A DNA stretch of 64,000 nt from positions 2,852,001 to 2,916,000 of the forward strand of contig CBDCWA010000004.1 of NCBI GenBank assembly GCA_965223255.1. The letters are read 5' to 3'. The notes beneath the pieces are model-generated. The model did not search any database and was not told the DNA's origin. It worked only from the letters and a program-made list of their open reading frames with translations. A program made the translations under genes and the position numbers. Shown here in pieces: positions 9,610 through 19,264 of this stretch. Source of the stretch: CBDCWA01 sp965223255 (lineage in GTDB: Bacteria > Pseudomonadota > Alphaproteobacteria > Rhizobiales > Hyphomicrobiaceae). Position 1 is the stretch's first letter. Each line of letters starts with the position of its first letter.

Positions 9610-9703
9610 GCGAACCTATAAAGCCTGCCTCATCGAGAGATCGACATGGCGAGTTGGTGTGGTGTGCAAAGCATGACAACGCCATGTTAGAGGACGTTTC
9701 GCC

Positions 9704-10825
9704 CTATTGCGTAGACGCCGTCCGGCCCCGCCGCCGTTCATCAGCACCTTGAATGAGCAGCGCGCGAACCCGCTTCCGGACTGCCCGGCTCGTGCCGTGC
9801 AGCGACTTCTGTAAGACTTCAATTCTTGCGCCATCGTTTGCACGAATTACGAGATCTTTATCATCGCCATCATCAACAAAGTCGTCATCCCGGACCATGT
9901 CCTTGAAGGCTTTCCGAAGGGTGTCGCGTTGCGGTTCGGGTATGGACGGAGGTGCCACGAACGGCCGGCCCCACTCGCCAGCGCTGGCGACCAACGCAAT
10001 GGCACGCTTATCATCATCTGTTTTGGCGACAGTGATAAGCAACGGCACTTTGGCTAATCGGCGATGTGGCCTGGCACCGAATTGTGCAAATATCTTCAAG
10101 CGCCCACGTCTGAGCCAGCGTGATTTAAGCGAACGCAAGCGCGAATAGCTGATTCCACAGGAGGCGTGCACGTCGCCCTCCTCCAGGGCATCAAACAGGT
10201 CGCTCTCATTGTAGCCGTGTACGATCCGGAAGCGCGTACCTATTGTGGTGTTCATGAGGCGGGCGAAGACGGCGTCTTTGGTGCGATCGCCGGCTGCCGC
10301 ATAGGTCACCGTCTTGTACTTGGCGTCTTTGAGGCTGCGAATACCGGATTTGGCCCAGGAAAAGCACACCGGCACCGACCGGCCTAAAGCCATGAGCCAT
10401 GTGAAATCAAGGCCGGTAACACCAACCTTGCTTGGCCCGGTCAATCCATAAAGACCCACTCTGCGATCAATGATGGCGATATGCAGCCCGTCTTTTGGCG
10501 CTTTGGTCTTCAGCCATTTGGCGAAGCCGATGACTGAGCCTCCTTGTTTGCCCCGATAGATCACCGACGGGCTGGCGTCGATATGGTCACCCAAATGGCG
10601 CGCCACCAGACGGGCATACGCCTCATCTGCGTCGGATGCGCCATTACCACTGTATACGCTGATCGATTTGCCGCGATAAAATTCAACCTCTGCAGCCGGT
10701 TCCTGGTCCTGTGCCTGCACGGCGCTAAAGCCCAACAAAACAATGCCACAAACCCTGACCAACCGCATTCCAGCAAGGCGCATAGCCGCATTCCCCATCA
10801 ATTGAGACGTCTGGCGATTGGACAT
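9704..10825 (-). CDS. tripartite tricarboxylate transporter (TctC/Bug) family periplasmic binding protein
   Basis: A 373-residue secreted protein with an N-terminal signal peptide (hydrophobic CGIVLLGFSAV, probable cleavage after VQA). The mature N-terminus FYRGKSISVYSGNG, then YARLVARHLGDHI and YRGKQGGS, matches TctC/Bug receptors, which bind carboxylates in the periplasm. The usual glycine-rich loop is altered (NGASDADE in place of GGGYD), so the ligand is uncertain. No TctA or TctB partner is nearby, so it is an orphan receptor here, lying between glnD and murJ. The C-terminus is unusually arginine-rich. Start at the ATG 10823-10825 with AAGGG 6 nt before. Confidence 0.75.
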   Translation of the reverse strand: MSNRQTSQLMGNAAMRLAGMRLVRVCGIVLLGFSAVQAQDQEPAAEVEFYRGKSISVYSGNGASDADEAYARLVARHLGDHIDASPSVIYRGKQGGSVIGFAKWLKTKAPKDGLHIAIIDRRVGLYGLTGPSKVGVTGLDFTWLMALGRSVPVCFSWAKSGIRSLKDAKYKTVTYAAAGDRTKDAVFARLMNTTIGTRFRIVHGYNESDLFDALEEGDVHASCGISYSRLRSLKSRWLRRGRLKIFAQFGARPHRRLAKVPLLITVAKTDDDKRAIALVASAGEWGRPFVAPPSIPEPQRDTLRKAFKDMVRDDDFVDDGDDKDLVIRANDGARIEVLQKSLHGTSRAVRKRVRALLIQGADERRRGRTASTQ

Positions 10826-10948
10826 AGCATCCCTTTGCCAATCCTGCCATGCACTTGCGACGGCATTTCACCCGATCATCGTATTGTCGGTTCGAGCCGC
10901 GCCACCCTGCCAATTTAGGACGCAATGATCATCGCCTTATCGGGTTTG

Positions 10949-13753
10949 CTATGCCGGCTCCAACTCTGCACTGCTGAGCACCGCCTCTAGTCTTCCGCGC
11001 ACGATCTTCTGACGCGTTGGATCGGTAAGTTTTTTACCAGTTAGATCAGTGACATAAAGAACATCAACGGCCTTTTCACCGTAAGTCGTGATGTGTGCAG
11101 ACGTGATATCCAGATTGAGATCGGAAATCGCGCTGGTGAGATCATAGAGTAGCCGCCGCCGATCGAGCGCCGACACTTCGATCACGGTGAATGTATCGCT
11201 GAGCTCATTGTCGATAGTGACCTCGGGGTCCATACGGAAGGCCGACAATCGGGTCTCCACGGGATGCTTGCTCGCCATTAGGTCGTCAAGCCATGCCTCA
11301 CCCTTTAAGACTTTTTCGATTATTGCCGAGATCCGTCGCAATCTTCGGGTTTCATCCTCCTCACGCTCGAACGCGCGTTTCAGCAGGAAAGTGTCGAGCG
11401 CCAAGCCATCGCGCGTCGTCGATACTTGCGCGCCAATGATTTCGGCACCGCCCACCGAGCAGGCACCGGCGAAAAGCGCCAACAAGCGCGGATGGTTCGG
11501 CGCCACGATAGACAATTCAGACATACCCATGAAGGCATCCGAGCTGAAGGAAACACCGAGTTTTTCTCCCTGGGCATCGGTGTTCTTGAGCAGCGTGGCA
11601 TGATCGACCTGCCGCCGCGTATCGGTCTTGAGCCAGTAATGATCGTATTGGCGACGAATGAATTGGTCCACCTGCACCTCGTCATTCCAGCTCGATAATG
11701 CCTCGCGCAAGGCGGCCTGTGCCGCGCGGATACGCTCGTCCCGCGCGACAGCTGAGTGACCACCTGTCACACGCGGTTCCGTTTCCCAATAAAGCTCGCG
11801 CAGCAATTGCCCTTTCCAGCCGTTCCACGTGCCAGGCCCGACGGCCCGAATATCTGCCACCGTTAGCAAGAGCAGCATCTTCAATCGGCTGAGACTTTGG
11901 ACGACCGAGGCAAAGTCGCTAATGGTGCGCGGATCCGACAGATCGCGGCTTTGCGCGATATTACTCATTGTGAGGTGTTCCTCGATCAGCCAGGCCACCA
12001 ACTCGGTTTCCGATTTCGAAAGGCCGAATCGCGGGCATAGCCGCCTGGCGATACGCGCGCCAACAATCGAATGATCCTCGTTGCGCCCCTTGCCAACGTC
12101 ATGCAGCAGCGCCGCAATATAGAGGGCCCGTCGACTCTTGATGGTGCCAACAATCTTAGTCGACAGTGGCAGGGTATCGGCGAGCTGACTTTCCTCGATT
12201 GCTTTGAGCTCGCCAATTGTCTTCAACAGGTGCTCGTCGACCGTGAAGTGATGATACATGTTGAACTGCATCATCGAGACAACGTGACCAAATTCAGGGA
12301 TGAACCGGCCAAGAACGCCAGCCTCATTCATGTGCCTGAGCACCGTCTCCGGCTCCGACTGCGCCATCAGGAGATCGAGAAAAATGGCGTTGGCTTCTGA
12401 GTTCTCTCGCAGTTTATCATCGATCATCCACAGCGAGCTGCGGATCAGTCTCAGCGCATTGGGATGCAGAAAGGTGTTTGTTTCTTCGGCCACCGCAAAT
12501 ATTCGAATGAGATTGACCGGATCGGTTTTGAAGACGTTGGGTCCCGCGACATTGAGGCGGTCGTTTTCGATTTTGAAATCTGTTCTGAGCCTGACGCGCC
12601 GCCGGGCCGACCAGGACAGCGGATTGAGCATTTGATTGAGCCGCGGCACGGATTTCAGCTGCTGCACTTCAAGCTCGGAGCACAGGATTGCGGTCAGATC
12701 GCCGACGTCCTTGGCAACCATGAAGTAGTGCTTCATGAAGCGTTCGACCGGGCGCAGTGCTCCCCAGGTTCGATAGCCGAGGCGATCAGCCATCGATTGC
12801 TGCAGATCGAACGTCAAACGCTCTTCGGCCCGTCCCGTCAAAAAATGGAGATGACAGCGCACGGTCCACAGAAAGTCATCGCATCTACGGAATGTTGCAA
12901 GTTCCTGTGGCAGGAACAACGCTGTTTCGGAATCCCGGTCGGCAAGGTCGGTGCCGTGAATGTATTTTGCAAGCCAGTGCAGCGTATGCAAATCGCGCAA
13001 GCCGCCTTTTCCGTCCTTGATATTCGGCTCGACGCGATAGCGGCTTTCGCCCGAGCGCTTATGGCGGTCGTCACGTTCGGTAAGTTTGAAGTCGATGAAT
13101 TCTTTGGCGGTCCCAGCGATGACTTGCGATGAGAATTTTTGCGCAAGAGTCTGGAAGAGCGCGTCGTCGCCGTGCACAAGACGCATGTCCAAAAGCGCAG
13201 TGCGCACCGTATGATCGCCACGCGCAAACCGCACGCATTGGTCGACGGTGCGCGTCGCATGCCCGACCTTGAAGCCCAAATCCCAGAGGATATAGAGCAT
13301 GTACTCTGCCACGCTCTCGCCCCATGGCGTTTGCTTGTAAGGCAGCAAGAACAATAAATCGATATCTGACCCGGGCGCCAAAAGGCCACGTCCATAGCCG
13401 CCAGTCGCCACGATCGTCATACGCTCTGCGTCAGAAGGGTTCTCCGCCGTGTAGACGTGCGTCGTGGTGTAAAGGAAAATGGCGCGAATGAGCGCGTCCT
13501 GAAAGTGCGATAAATCCGCCGCGCATCGCCGGCCCAATCCGTCAGCCAGCAATTGGGCTTCGGCGTGTTGGCGCGCCTGCCGGTTCATAGCCTTAAGATA
13601 GTCGATAACCGCGCCGCGACAGGCATCGGCGCTACCATATTCTTCGATGAGCGCACTAAGCCCTGCGGACATGGTTGCCTCATCGGGAATCGGCAATTCA
13701 ACTGGCTGCAGGTTCGGTGTATCGCGTTTCTGCATGCGTCGGCCTTGTTTCAT
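10949..13753 (-). CDS. glnD: [protein-PII] uridylyltransferase / uridylyl-removing enzyme
   Basis: GlnD is the main nitrogen sensor: it adds UMP to PII proteins when glutamine is low and removes it when glutamine is high. The 934-residue protein has the nucleotidyltransferase motif GSDIDLLFL near residue 127, a PII-uridylyltransferase helical domain, the HD hydrolase motif HDVGKGRNEDHS, and two C-terminal ACT domains (SELSIVAPNHPRLLALFAG; VSALDRRRLLYDLTSAI) that bind glutamine. It lies between mutS and a Bug protein. The start ATG at 13751-13753 has an AGAAG SD. Confidence 0.97.
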   Translation of the reverse strand: MKQGRRMQKRDTPNLQPVELPIPDEATMSAGLSALIEEYGSADACRGAVIDYLKAMNRQARQHAEAQLLADGLGRRCAADLSHFQDALIRAIFLYTTTHVYTAENPSDAERMTIVATGGYGRGLLAPGSDIDLLFLLPYKQTPWGESVAEYMLYILWDLGFKVGHATRTVDQCVRFARGDHTVRTALLDMRLVHGDDALFQTLAQKFSSQVIAGTAKEFIDFKLTERDDRHKRSGESRYRVEPNIKDGKGGLRDLHTLHWLAKYIHGTDLADRDSETALFLPQELATFRRCDDFLWTVRCHLHFLTGRAEERLTFDLQQSMADRLGYRTWGALRPVERFMKHYFMVAKDVGDLTAILCSELEVQQLKSVPRLNQMLNPLSWSARRRVRLRTDFKIENDRLNVAGPNVFKTDPVNLIRIFAVAEETNTFLHPNALRLIRSSLWMIDDKLRENSEANAIFLDLLMAQSEPETVLRHMNEAGVLGRFIPEFGHVVSMMQFNMYHHFTVDEHLLKTIGELKAIEESQLADTLPLSTKIVGTIKSRRALYIAALLHDVGKGRNEDHSIVGARIARRLCPRFGLSKSETELVAWLIEEHLTMSNIAQSRDLSDPRTISDFASVVQSLSRLKMLLLLTVADIRAVGPGTWNGWKGQLLRELYWETEPRVTGGHSAVARDERIRAAQAALREALSSWNDEVQVDQFIRRQYDHYWLKTDTRRQVDHATLLKNTDAQGEKLGVSFSSDAFMGMSELSIVAPNHPRLLALFAGACSVGGAEIIGAQVSTTRDGLALDTFLLKRAFEREEDETRRLRRISAIIEKVLKGEAWLDDLMASKHPVETRLSAFRMDPEVTIDNELSDTFTVIEVSALDRRRLLYDLTSAISDLNLDITSAHITTYGEKAVDVLYVTDLTGKKLTDPTRQKIVRGRLEAVLSSAELEPA

Positions 13754-13889
13754 TCACTTCTTCTCGCGTCCAACACGAACAGTGAGCGGAAATTCGGTGC
13801 TTCTACGTTCGTAAAGTATATCACGGCTGGGCGTGCTTCGCAGCAAAGCGGTTGCGCAGCAAACACCATTCGATTCTCATAAACCCGCT

Positions 13890-16679
13890 TCAGCGCTCCT
13901 CCTCAAGGAGGGATTTTAGCTGATAGAGCGCTTCGAGCGCATCACGTGGGGAAAGTTCATCCGGGCGCAACGCCTCCAGCGCTCCACGCACCGCATCTGG
14001 GGCGCTGTCTTCGGGTGAATCTGGCGGACTGTCGACGGTCGCGGCGAACAGGGGCAGGTCGGTTAATGCATCCGAATCACCTGCGCCACGACGACTCTCA
14101 GCTTCCAACCGCGCCAAAACATCGCGAGCCCGACTAACAACTGCCCCCGGCATACCGGCCAGTTTGGCGACCTGTATACCATAGGACCGGTCGGCCGCGC
14201 CTGCCTTAACCTTATGCAGAAAGATAATCTCGTCCTTCCACTCTCTGACGTCCATCGTCACTGTCGCCAGGTCCTCAAGTCGCTCCGCCAACGCTGAGAG
14301 TTCATGATAATGCGTTGCAAAAAGCGTTCTGGCCTTTGTCAGGTCATGCAGATATTCGCACACCGCCCAGGCGATTGAGAGACCATCGAACGTTGCCGTC
14401 CCGCGGCCGATCTCATCGAGAATGACCAGCGAGCGGTCCGTCGCTTGATTGAGGATCGCAGCCGTCTCGACCATTTCGACCATGAACGTCGAGCGTCCAC
14501 GCGCCAGATCGTCGGCCGCGCCAACCCGCGAAAACAAGCGATCAACGATGCCGATATGCGCAGCAGTTGCGGGCACAAATGCGCCCATCTGCGCCAACAC
14601 GACGATCAAAGCGTTTTGGCGCAAGAACGTCGACTTGCCCGCCATGTTGGGACCGGTCACCAACCAGAAGCGCCCATCGGCCTGTTCGTCGAAGCCCGGC
14701 GGTTTGGCCACCGGACGCCCCAAGACGCAGTCGTTCTCGATAAAGGGCCCGGCCTTGGCTTGCTTCAGCGCCTGCTCGACGACGGCATGACGACCACCCT
14801 TGATTTCGAATGCGACACTGTCCTCAACCGTTGGGCGCACATAGTTTTCGCGAACGGCGAGTTCCCCTTGCGCAGCGTAGACATCAAGCGCTGCGAGAGC
14901 TTCGGCGAGTTTGCCGATATTGTCCTCTTCGGCGAGGATTTTTTGGCTAAGCGTAAGAAACAGCTCCTGTTCGATGGCGAGCGCTCGCTCTGCAGCTGTT
15001 GCAATCTGGCCTTCGACATCCACCAGTTCGCTGGTGGTAAAGCGCATTGCATTTGCCATGGTCTGGCGGTGCTTAAAAAGGTCGTTATGTGGCGCTTGCG
15101 TCAGCGGTCCAGCAGCACCCGTTGACGCTTCTATGAAGTAACCCAGGATGTTGTTGTGGCGAATGCGCAGCGTTTTAATACCTGTTGCTTCCACATATTT
15201 TGCTTCCAGCGCTGCCATAACCTGACGGCTGTCCTCGCCAAGCGCACGAGCACGATCAAGGTCTTCGTTGTAGCCGACCGCGATGAAGCCGCCGTCGCGT
15301 CTGAGGTGCGGCGGCGTCTCAATCAGCGATTGGTGAAGCATTGTGGCCAGGTCTTGCGGCACGGCCGCCAGGCCTGCAGCAATGTCCGCCAAGCATGTCG
15401 GCAAACCCATAGCGTCACGCGATTGGGTCAATAGGTTGCGGCAGGTCTCAGCCCGCAACAGACCGTCGCGCACGGTTGCCAGATCTTTTGGGCCGCCACG
15501 CTGCAGGGCAAGCCGGGAGACCGCGCGTGCGATATCGGGGCTCCGGCGTAATGCGCTGCGAATATCCTCTCGCAACAACTCGTGATCTGCGAGGTAGGTG
15601 GTGGCGTCTAGTCGATCAGAAATTTGTGGGACATCTCGCAATGGGCTTGCGAGCCGGGCAGCGAGTTCACGTCCACCGGCCGCCGTGACCGTCCTATCGA
15701 TTGCACTCAACAAGCTCCCCGCCAATTGTCCGCTGGTCGAACGCACGAGTTCCAGGCTTGCCCTGGTCGCCGCATCGATCAACAACATATTACCGGCACC
15801 TGATCGCTTGGGCGGGCGCAGGATCGGTTGTCGTCCGATCTGTGTCAAAGAGATATAGGTCAAGAGCGCGCCGATAGTCGCCAGCTCCGTCCGCGTAAAT
15901 GCACCAAACGCGGCAAGGTCCCGCACGCCCAGACGCTCGCACAGTGTGCGCTCGCCGCTCATACTATCGAAACTGCTTGAGGCAACTGGTGTTGGGGCTG
16001 CACCGGTGTAGGCAAGCATTTGGCGGATGTCTGCCTCATCAAGAAATTCGTCTGTTGCCAGAATTTCACTTGGCCCTAAACGGACGAGTTCGCCGGCAAG
16101 GTCCGATCGCGCGACATATCCCACCTCGAATTCGCCGGTAGAAATATCTATCGACGCGATCGCGACTGCCGGCCCAAGTGCACCAGCGGCGGCGTCCGCC
16201 ATCACAGCCGTAAGATAATTGCGGGCTCGGTCTTCAAGCAGCGCTTCTTCTGTCAGCGTTCCAGGTGTAACGAGGCGCACCACATCGCGTTTGACGACGG
16301 CCTTTGCGCCGCGTTTTTTGGCTTCGGCTGGATCTTCCAGTTGTTCACAAACAGCAACCCGGAAACCTTGGCGAATAAGGCGCTGCAAATACTCATCCGC
16401 ACGGTGAACAGGCACCCCGCACATTGGGATATCTTCGCCTAGATGCTTGCCGCGCTTGGTTAAAACAATCCCCAGCGCTTCCGCCGCCACGACCGCATCC
16501 TCGAAGAACAACTCATAGAAGTCTCCCATCCGGTACCATAGGATACTGTCGGGATTGGCGGTCTTTATCTCAAGATACTGCGCCATGGAGGGCGTGACGG
16601 TTCCGCCACCCTTTTTGGTCCGATCCGCTGGCGTCCCAACCGCGTTCGATTTACCGCTTGCCCTGGCACGTTTGGCCAT
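13890..16679 (-). CDS. mutS: DNA mismatch repair protein MutS
   Basis: MutS recognises mismatches and starts mismatch repair with MutL. The 929-residue protein has the mismatch-binding domain with YRMGDFYELFFEDA (contains the Phe-X-Glu contact), the core and clamp domains, and a C-terminal ABC-type ATPase. There the Walker A is GPNMAGKSTFLRQ and the signature/Walker B stretch is LVILDEIGRGTATFDG. An N-terminal extension of about 25 residues (KRARASGKSNAVG) precedes MAQYLEIK. The start has a strong GGGGGAG SD directly upstream. It is divergent from maeB. Confidence 0.97.
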   Translation of the reverse strand: MAKRARASGKSNAVGTPADRTKKGGGTVTPSMAQYLEIKTANPDSILWYRMGDFYELFFEDAVVAAEALGIVLTKRGKHLGEDIPMCGVPVHRADEYLQRLIRQGFRVAVCEQLEDPAEAKKRGAKAVVKRDVVRLVTPGTLTEEALLEDRARNYLTAVMADAAAGALGPAVAIASIDISTGEFEVGYVARSDLAGELVRLGPSEILATDEFLDEADIRQMLAYTGAAPTPVASSSFDSMSGERTLCERLGVRDLAAFGAFTRTELATIGALLTYISLTQIGRQPILRPPKRSGAGNMLLIDAATRASLELVRSTSGQLAGSLLSAIDRTVTAAGGRELAARLASPLRDVPQISDRLDATTYLADHELLREDIRSALRRSPDIARAVSRLALQRGGPKDLATVRDGLLRAETCRNLLTQSRDAMGLPTCLADIAAGLAAVPQDLATMLHQSLIETPPHLRRDGGFIAVGYNEDLDRARALGEDSRQVMAALEAKYVEATGIKTLRIRHNNILGYFIEASTGAAGPLTQAPHNDLFKHRQTMANAMRFTTSELVDVEGQIATAAERALAIEQELFLTLSQKILAEEDNIGKLAEALAALDVYAAQGELAVRENYVRPTVEDSVAFEIKGGRHAVVEQALKQAKAGPFIENDCVLGRPVAKPPGFDEQADGRFWLVTGPNMAGKSTFLRQNALIVVLAQMGAFVPATAAHIGIVDRLFSRVGAADDLARGRSTFMVEMVETAAILNQATDRSLVILDEIGRGTATFDGLSIAWAVCEYLHDLTKARTLFATHYHELSALAERLEDLATVTMDVREWKDEIIFLHKVKAGAADRSYGIQVAKLAGMPGAVVSRARDVLARLEAESRRGAGDSDALTDLPLFAATVDSPPDSPEDSAPDAVRGALEALRPDELSPRDALEALYQLKSLLEEER

Positions 16680-16894
16680 TTTGCTCCCCCTGGCGCCCCT
16701 TTTATCTGGTCAGACGGCGTGACAAAACGGTTTGTTGCGAAGAAATATTCGTGCCGATGCCGGCCCGATCACCCAGAACCGATATTGTGCAATCATCAAA
16801 GCAGGCCTATCGTGTGCCCCTCCCGGCCCCGGCCGGCATCCTTCGAGCATGTGACTAAGTACCGAAAATCGCAACATTATGTACAATCCTACCT
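16680..16894. promoter_or_regulatory. divergent promoter region between mutS and maeB
   Basis: This 215-bp gap separates two outward-facing genes, so it must hold at least one promoter for each. A TACAAT at about 16879-16884 resembles a -10 box for maeB but leaves almost no leader, and I see no convincing -35. The mutS SD lies at its left edge. Confidence 0.4.
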
Positions 16895-19165
16895 ATGGCC
16901 AATAACACAAAAGATATTAGTTTCACGGTTGAGGAAGCGCTGCTGTTTCACTCGCAGGGCAAACCAGGCAAGCTTGAGATCGCAGCAACCAAGCCGCTGA
17001 CCACCCAGCGCGAGCTCTCACTCGCCTATTCACCGGGAGTAGCTGAACCGGTCAAGGCGATCGCTGAGGACCAAGCGACGGCGTACGAGTATACCAATAA
17101 AGGTAATCTCGTCGCGGTCGTCTCTAATGGCACCGCGATTCTCGGACTTGGCAATCTTGGCGCATTGGCTGCCAAACCGGTGATGGAAGGCAAGGGCGCA
17201 TTATTCAAGCGTTTTGCAGACATTAACGCCATCGACCTTTTGGTGGATACACAAGACGTCGATTCATTCATCAATTCGGTGCGTTATCTTGGCCCCTCCT
17301 TTGGCGGCATTAATCTTGAGGATATCAAGGCGCCGGATTGCTTTGTGATCGAGCAGAAGCTGAAGGAGCTTATGGACATCCCGGTTTTTCACGATGATCA
17401 GCACGGCACGGCGATCATCGCGGCAGCGGGTCTGTTGAATGCTCTTGAATTGACCGGTCGCAAGCTTGGGGATTTCCGCCTCGTCGTCAACGGCGCCGGT
17501 GCAGCCAGCATTGCCTGTCTTGATCTTCTCACCTTTATGGGCATGCCGCGCGACAATCTGATCATGTGCGACACCAAGGGCGTAATCTATGAGGGTCGCA
17601 CCGATGGTATGAACCAATGGAAATCCGCATATGCCGCCAAGACCAAGGCCCGGTCGTTGGCAGATGCGATGGTTGGGGCGGACGCGTTTTTCGGTCTATC
17701 GGTCAAGGATGCCGTCAACAAGGACATGGTCAAGTCGATGGCCGACCAGCCGATTGTGTTTGCCATGGCCAACCCCGATCCCGAGATTTCACCCGAAGAC
17801 GTTTTGGCGGTTCGCGATGATGCCATCATTGCGACGGGGCGCTCGGACTATCCAAATCAGATCAATAATGTTTTGGGTTTTCCCTTCATTTTCCGCGGCG
17901 CGCTCGATGTGCACGCCTCGACCATCAACGATGAGATGAAAGTCGCCGCGGCCAACGCGCTCGCCGAATTGGCGCGCGCTGAAGTTCCGGATGAAGTCGC
18001 GGCTGCTTTCCATGGGCGCCGGCCAACGTTCGGGCCAGATTATATTATACCGGCACCGTTTGACCCGCGCTTGATCAGCCACGTTCCACCCGCTGTCGCC
18101 AAGGCGGCAATCGATACCGGCGTTGCCCGTAAACCGATTGCCGACCGCGATGTTTATGTTTCGACGCTCAAAGGACGGCTTGATCCGCTGGCTGCTTGGC
18201 TGCAGACGACCTTCGATGAGGTCCGCGCCAACCCCAAGCGCATCGTATTTGCGGAAGGTGAGGAGCCAGCAGTAATCCGGGCGGCGCACAATTATTACAG
18301 CCAAGGATTTGGAACCCCGATATTGATTGGGACGCGCCAAACGGTAATCGACGGCTTTAGAGCACTTGGTATTCCATTGCGTGATGAGTATGAGCTCATT
18401 GACATCCGGGACTGTGATCATACTGATCAGTTTGCCGAATTTTTATACGCACGTTTACAACGCCAGGGATACCTGCACCGGGATTGCATGCGGCTGGTCC
18501 AGAACGAGCGTAACGTTTTCGCTTCGCTGCTTCTTGCGAACGGCCATGCCGATGCCATGATATCCGGCGCGACGCGAAATTGGACAAGTGTCTTTGGCGA
18601 TGTCACGCGCGTTCTCGATGAAAAGCCAGGGCACCGGCCCATTGGCCTCAGTCTGGCATTGTGTCGGGGCCGGGCTGTTCTCGTCGCAGACACCAGTGTT
18701 ACCGATATGCCAACTTCCGATCAGCTCGCTGACATTGCGATCGAGGCAGCCGGCACGGCTCGTAATCTTGGCATGGAACCACGCGTTGCACTTTTGGCCT
18801 ATTCAACGTTCGGCCAACTGCGCGGCGAGCGATCTGATGTCGTAACGCGCGCCGTGGAGGTGTTGAATGAACGCGGCGTCGACTTTGAGTACGACGGCGA
18901 TATGGCAGCCGACGTGGCGCTCAACCCGGACTTAACGGAACTTTATCCCTTCTGTCGGCTAACGGGCAGCGCCAATGTCCTGATCATGCCGGCTTTTCAT
19001 GCTGCCTCTATTTCGACCAAGATGCTTGCGGAACTTGGCGGTGCAACAGTCATCGGACCAATGCTGGTCGGCATGTCGCATTCGGTTCAGATCTGTAAAC
19101 TGGGTGCGCGCGACAGCGAGATCGGCAACATGGCAGCACTTGCAGCCTACGACATAGGGCGATAA
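16895..19165 (+). CDS. maeB: NADP-dependent malic enzyme with C-terminal phosphotransacetylase-like domain
   Basis: It decarboxylates malate to pyruvate with NADP reduction, linking the TCA cycle to gluconeogenesis and NADPH supply. At 756 residues it is the usual MaeB hybrid. Residues 1 to about 430 are the malic enzyme part, with YSPGVAEP, FHDDQHGTA (the metal/substrate region) and VVNGAGAASIACLDLL (the NADP Rossmann loop). From about 440 onward is a phosphate-acetyltransferase-like domain (VFAEGEEPAVIRAA, then the SATRNWTSVFGDVTRV segment) thought to be regulatory through acetyl-CoA. The ATG 16895 has no strong SD. Confidence 0.95.
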   Translation: MANNTKDISFTVEEALLFHSQGKPGKLEIAATKPLTTQRELSLAYSPGVAEPVKAIAEDQATAYEYTNKGNLVAVVSNGTAILGLGNLGALAAKPVMEGKGALFKRFADINAIDLLVDTQDVDSFINSVRYLGPSFGGINLEDIKAPDCFVIEQKLKELMDIPVFHDDQHGTAIIAAAGLLNALELTGRKLGDFRLVVNGAGAASIACLDLLTFMGMPRDNLIMCDTKGVIYEGRTDGMNQWKSAYAAKTKARSLADAMVGADAFFGLSVKDAVNKDMVKSMADQPIVFAMANPDPEISPEDVLAVRDDAIIATGRSDYPNQINNVLGFPFIFRGALDVHASTINDEMKVAAANALAELARAEVPDEVAAAFHGRRPTFGPDYIIPAPFDPRLISHVPPAVAKAAIDTGVARKPIADRDVYVSTLKGRLDPLAAWLQTTFDEVRANPKRIVFAEGEEPAVIRAAHNYYSQGFGTPILIGTRQTVIDGFRALGIPLRDEYELIDIRDCDHTDQFAEFLYARLQRQGYLHRDCMRLVQNERNVFASLLLANGHADAMISGATRNWTSVFGDVTRVLDEKPGHRPIGLSLALCRGRAVLVADTSVTDMPTSDQLADIAIEAAGTARNLGMEPRVALLAYSTFGQLRGERSDVVTRAVEVLNERGVDFEYDGDMAADVALNPDLTELYPFCRLTGSANVLIMPAFHAASISTKMLAELGGATVIGPMLVGMSHSVQICKLGARDSEIGNMAALAAYDIGR

Positions 19166-19190
19166 CCGTGAGGCATTTACGTCTTGCCAG

Positions 19191-19245
19191 CTAGGCGCAT
19201 ATCCGATCTGGCAGAAACGCATCGCAAGTTAGAAATCGAATTATT
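19191..19245. repeat. degenerate copy of a CTAG-ended palindromic intergenic repeat
   Basis: Just after maeB, the stretch beginning CTAG at 19191 and including ATATCCGATCTGGCAGAA matches the left half of a complete palindromic element at 36744-36804 (shared core ATATCCGATCTG.CAGAA.CGCATCGC). The right arm here is decayed. It lies between the maeB and olsB stop codons. Confidence 0.5.
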
Positions 19246-19264
19246 CTCGAGTGGCGGCAATGCG

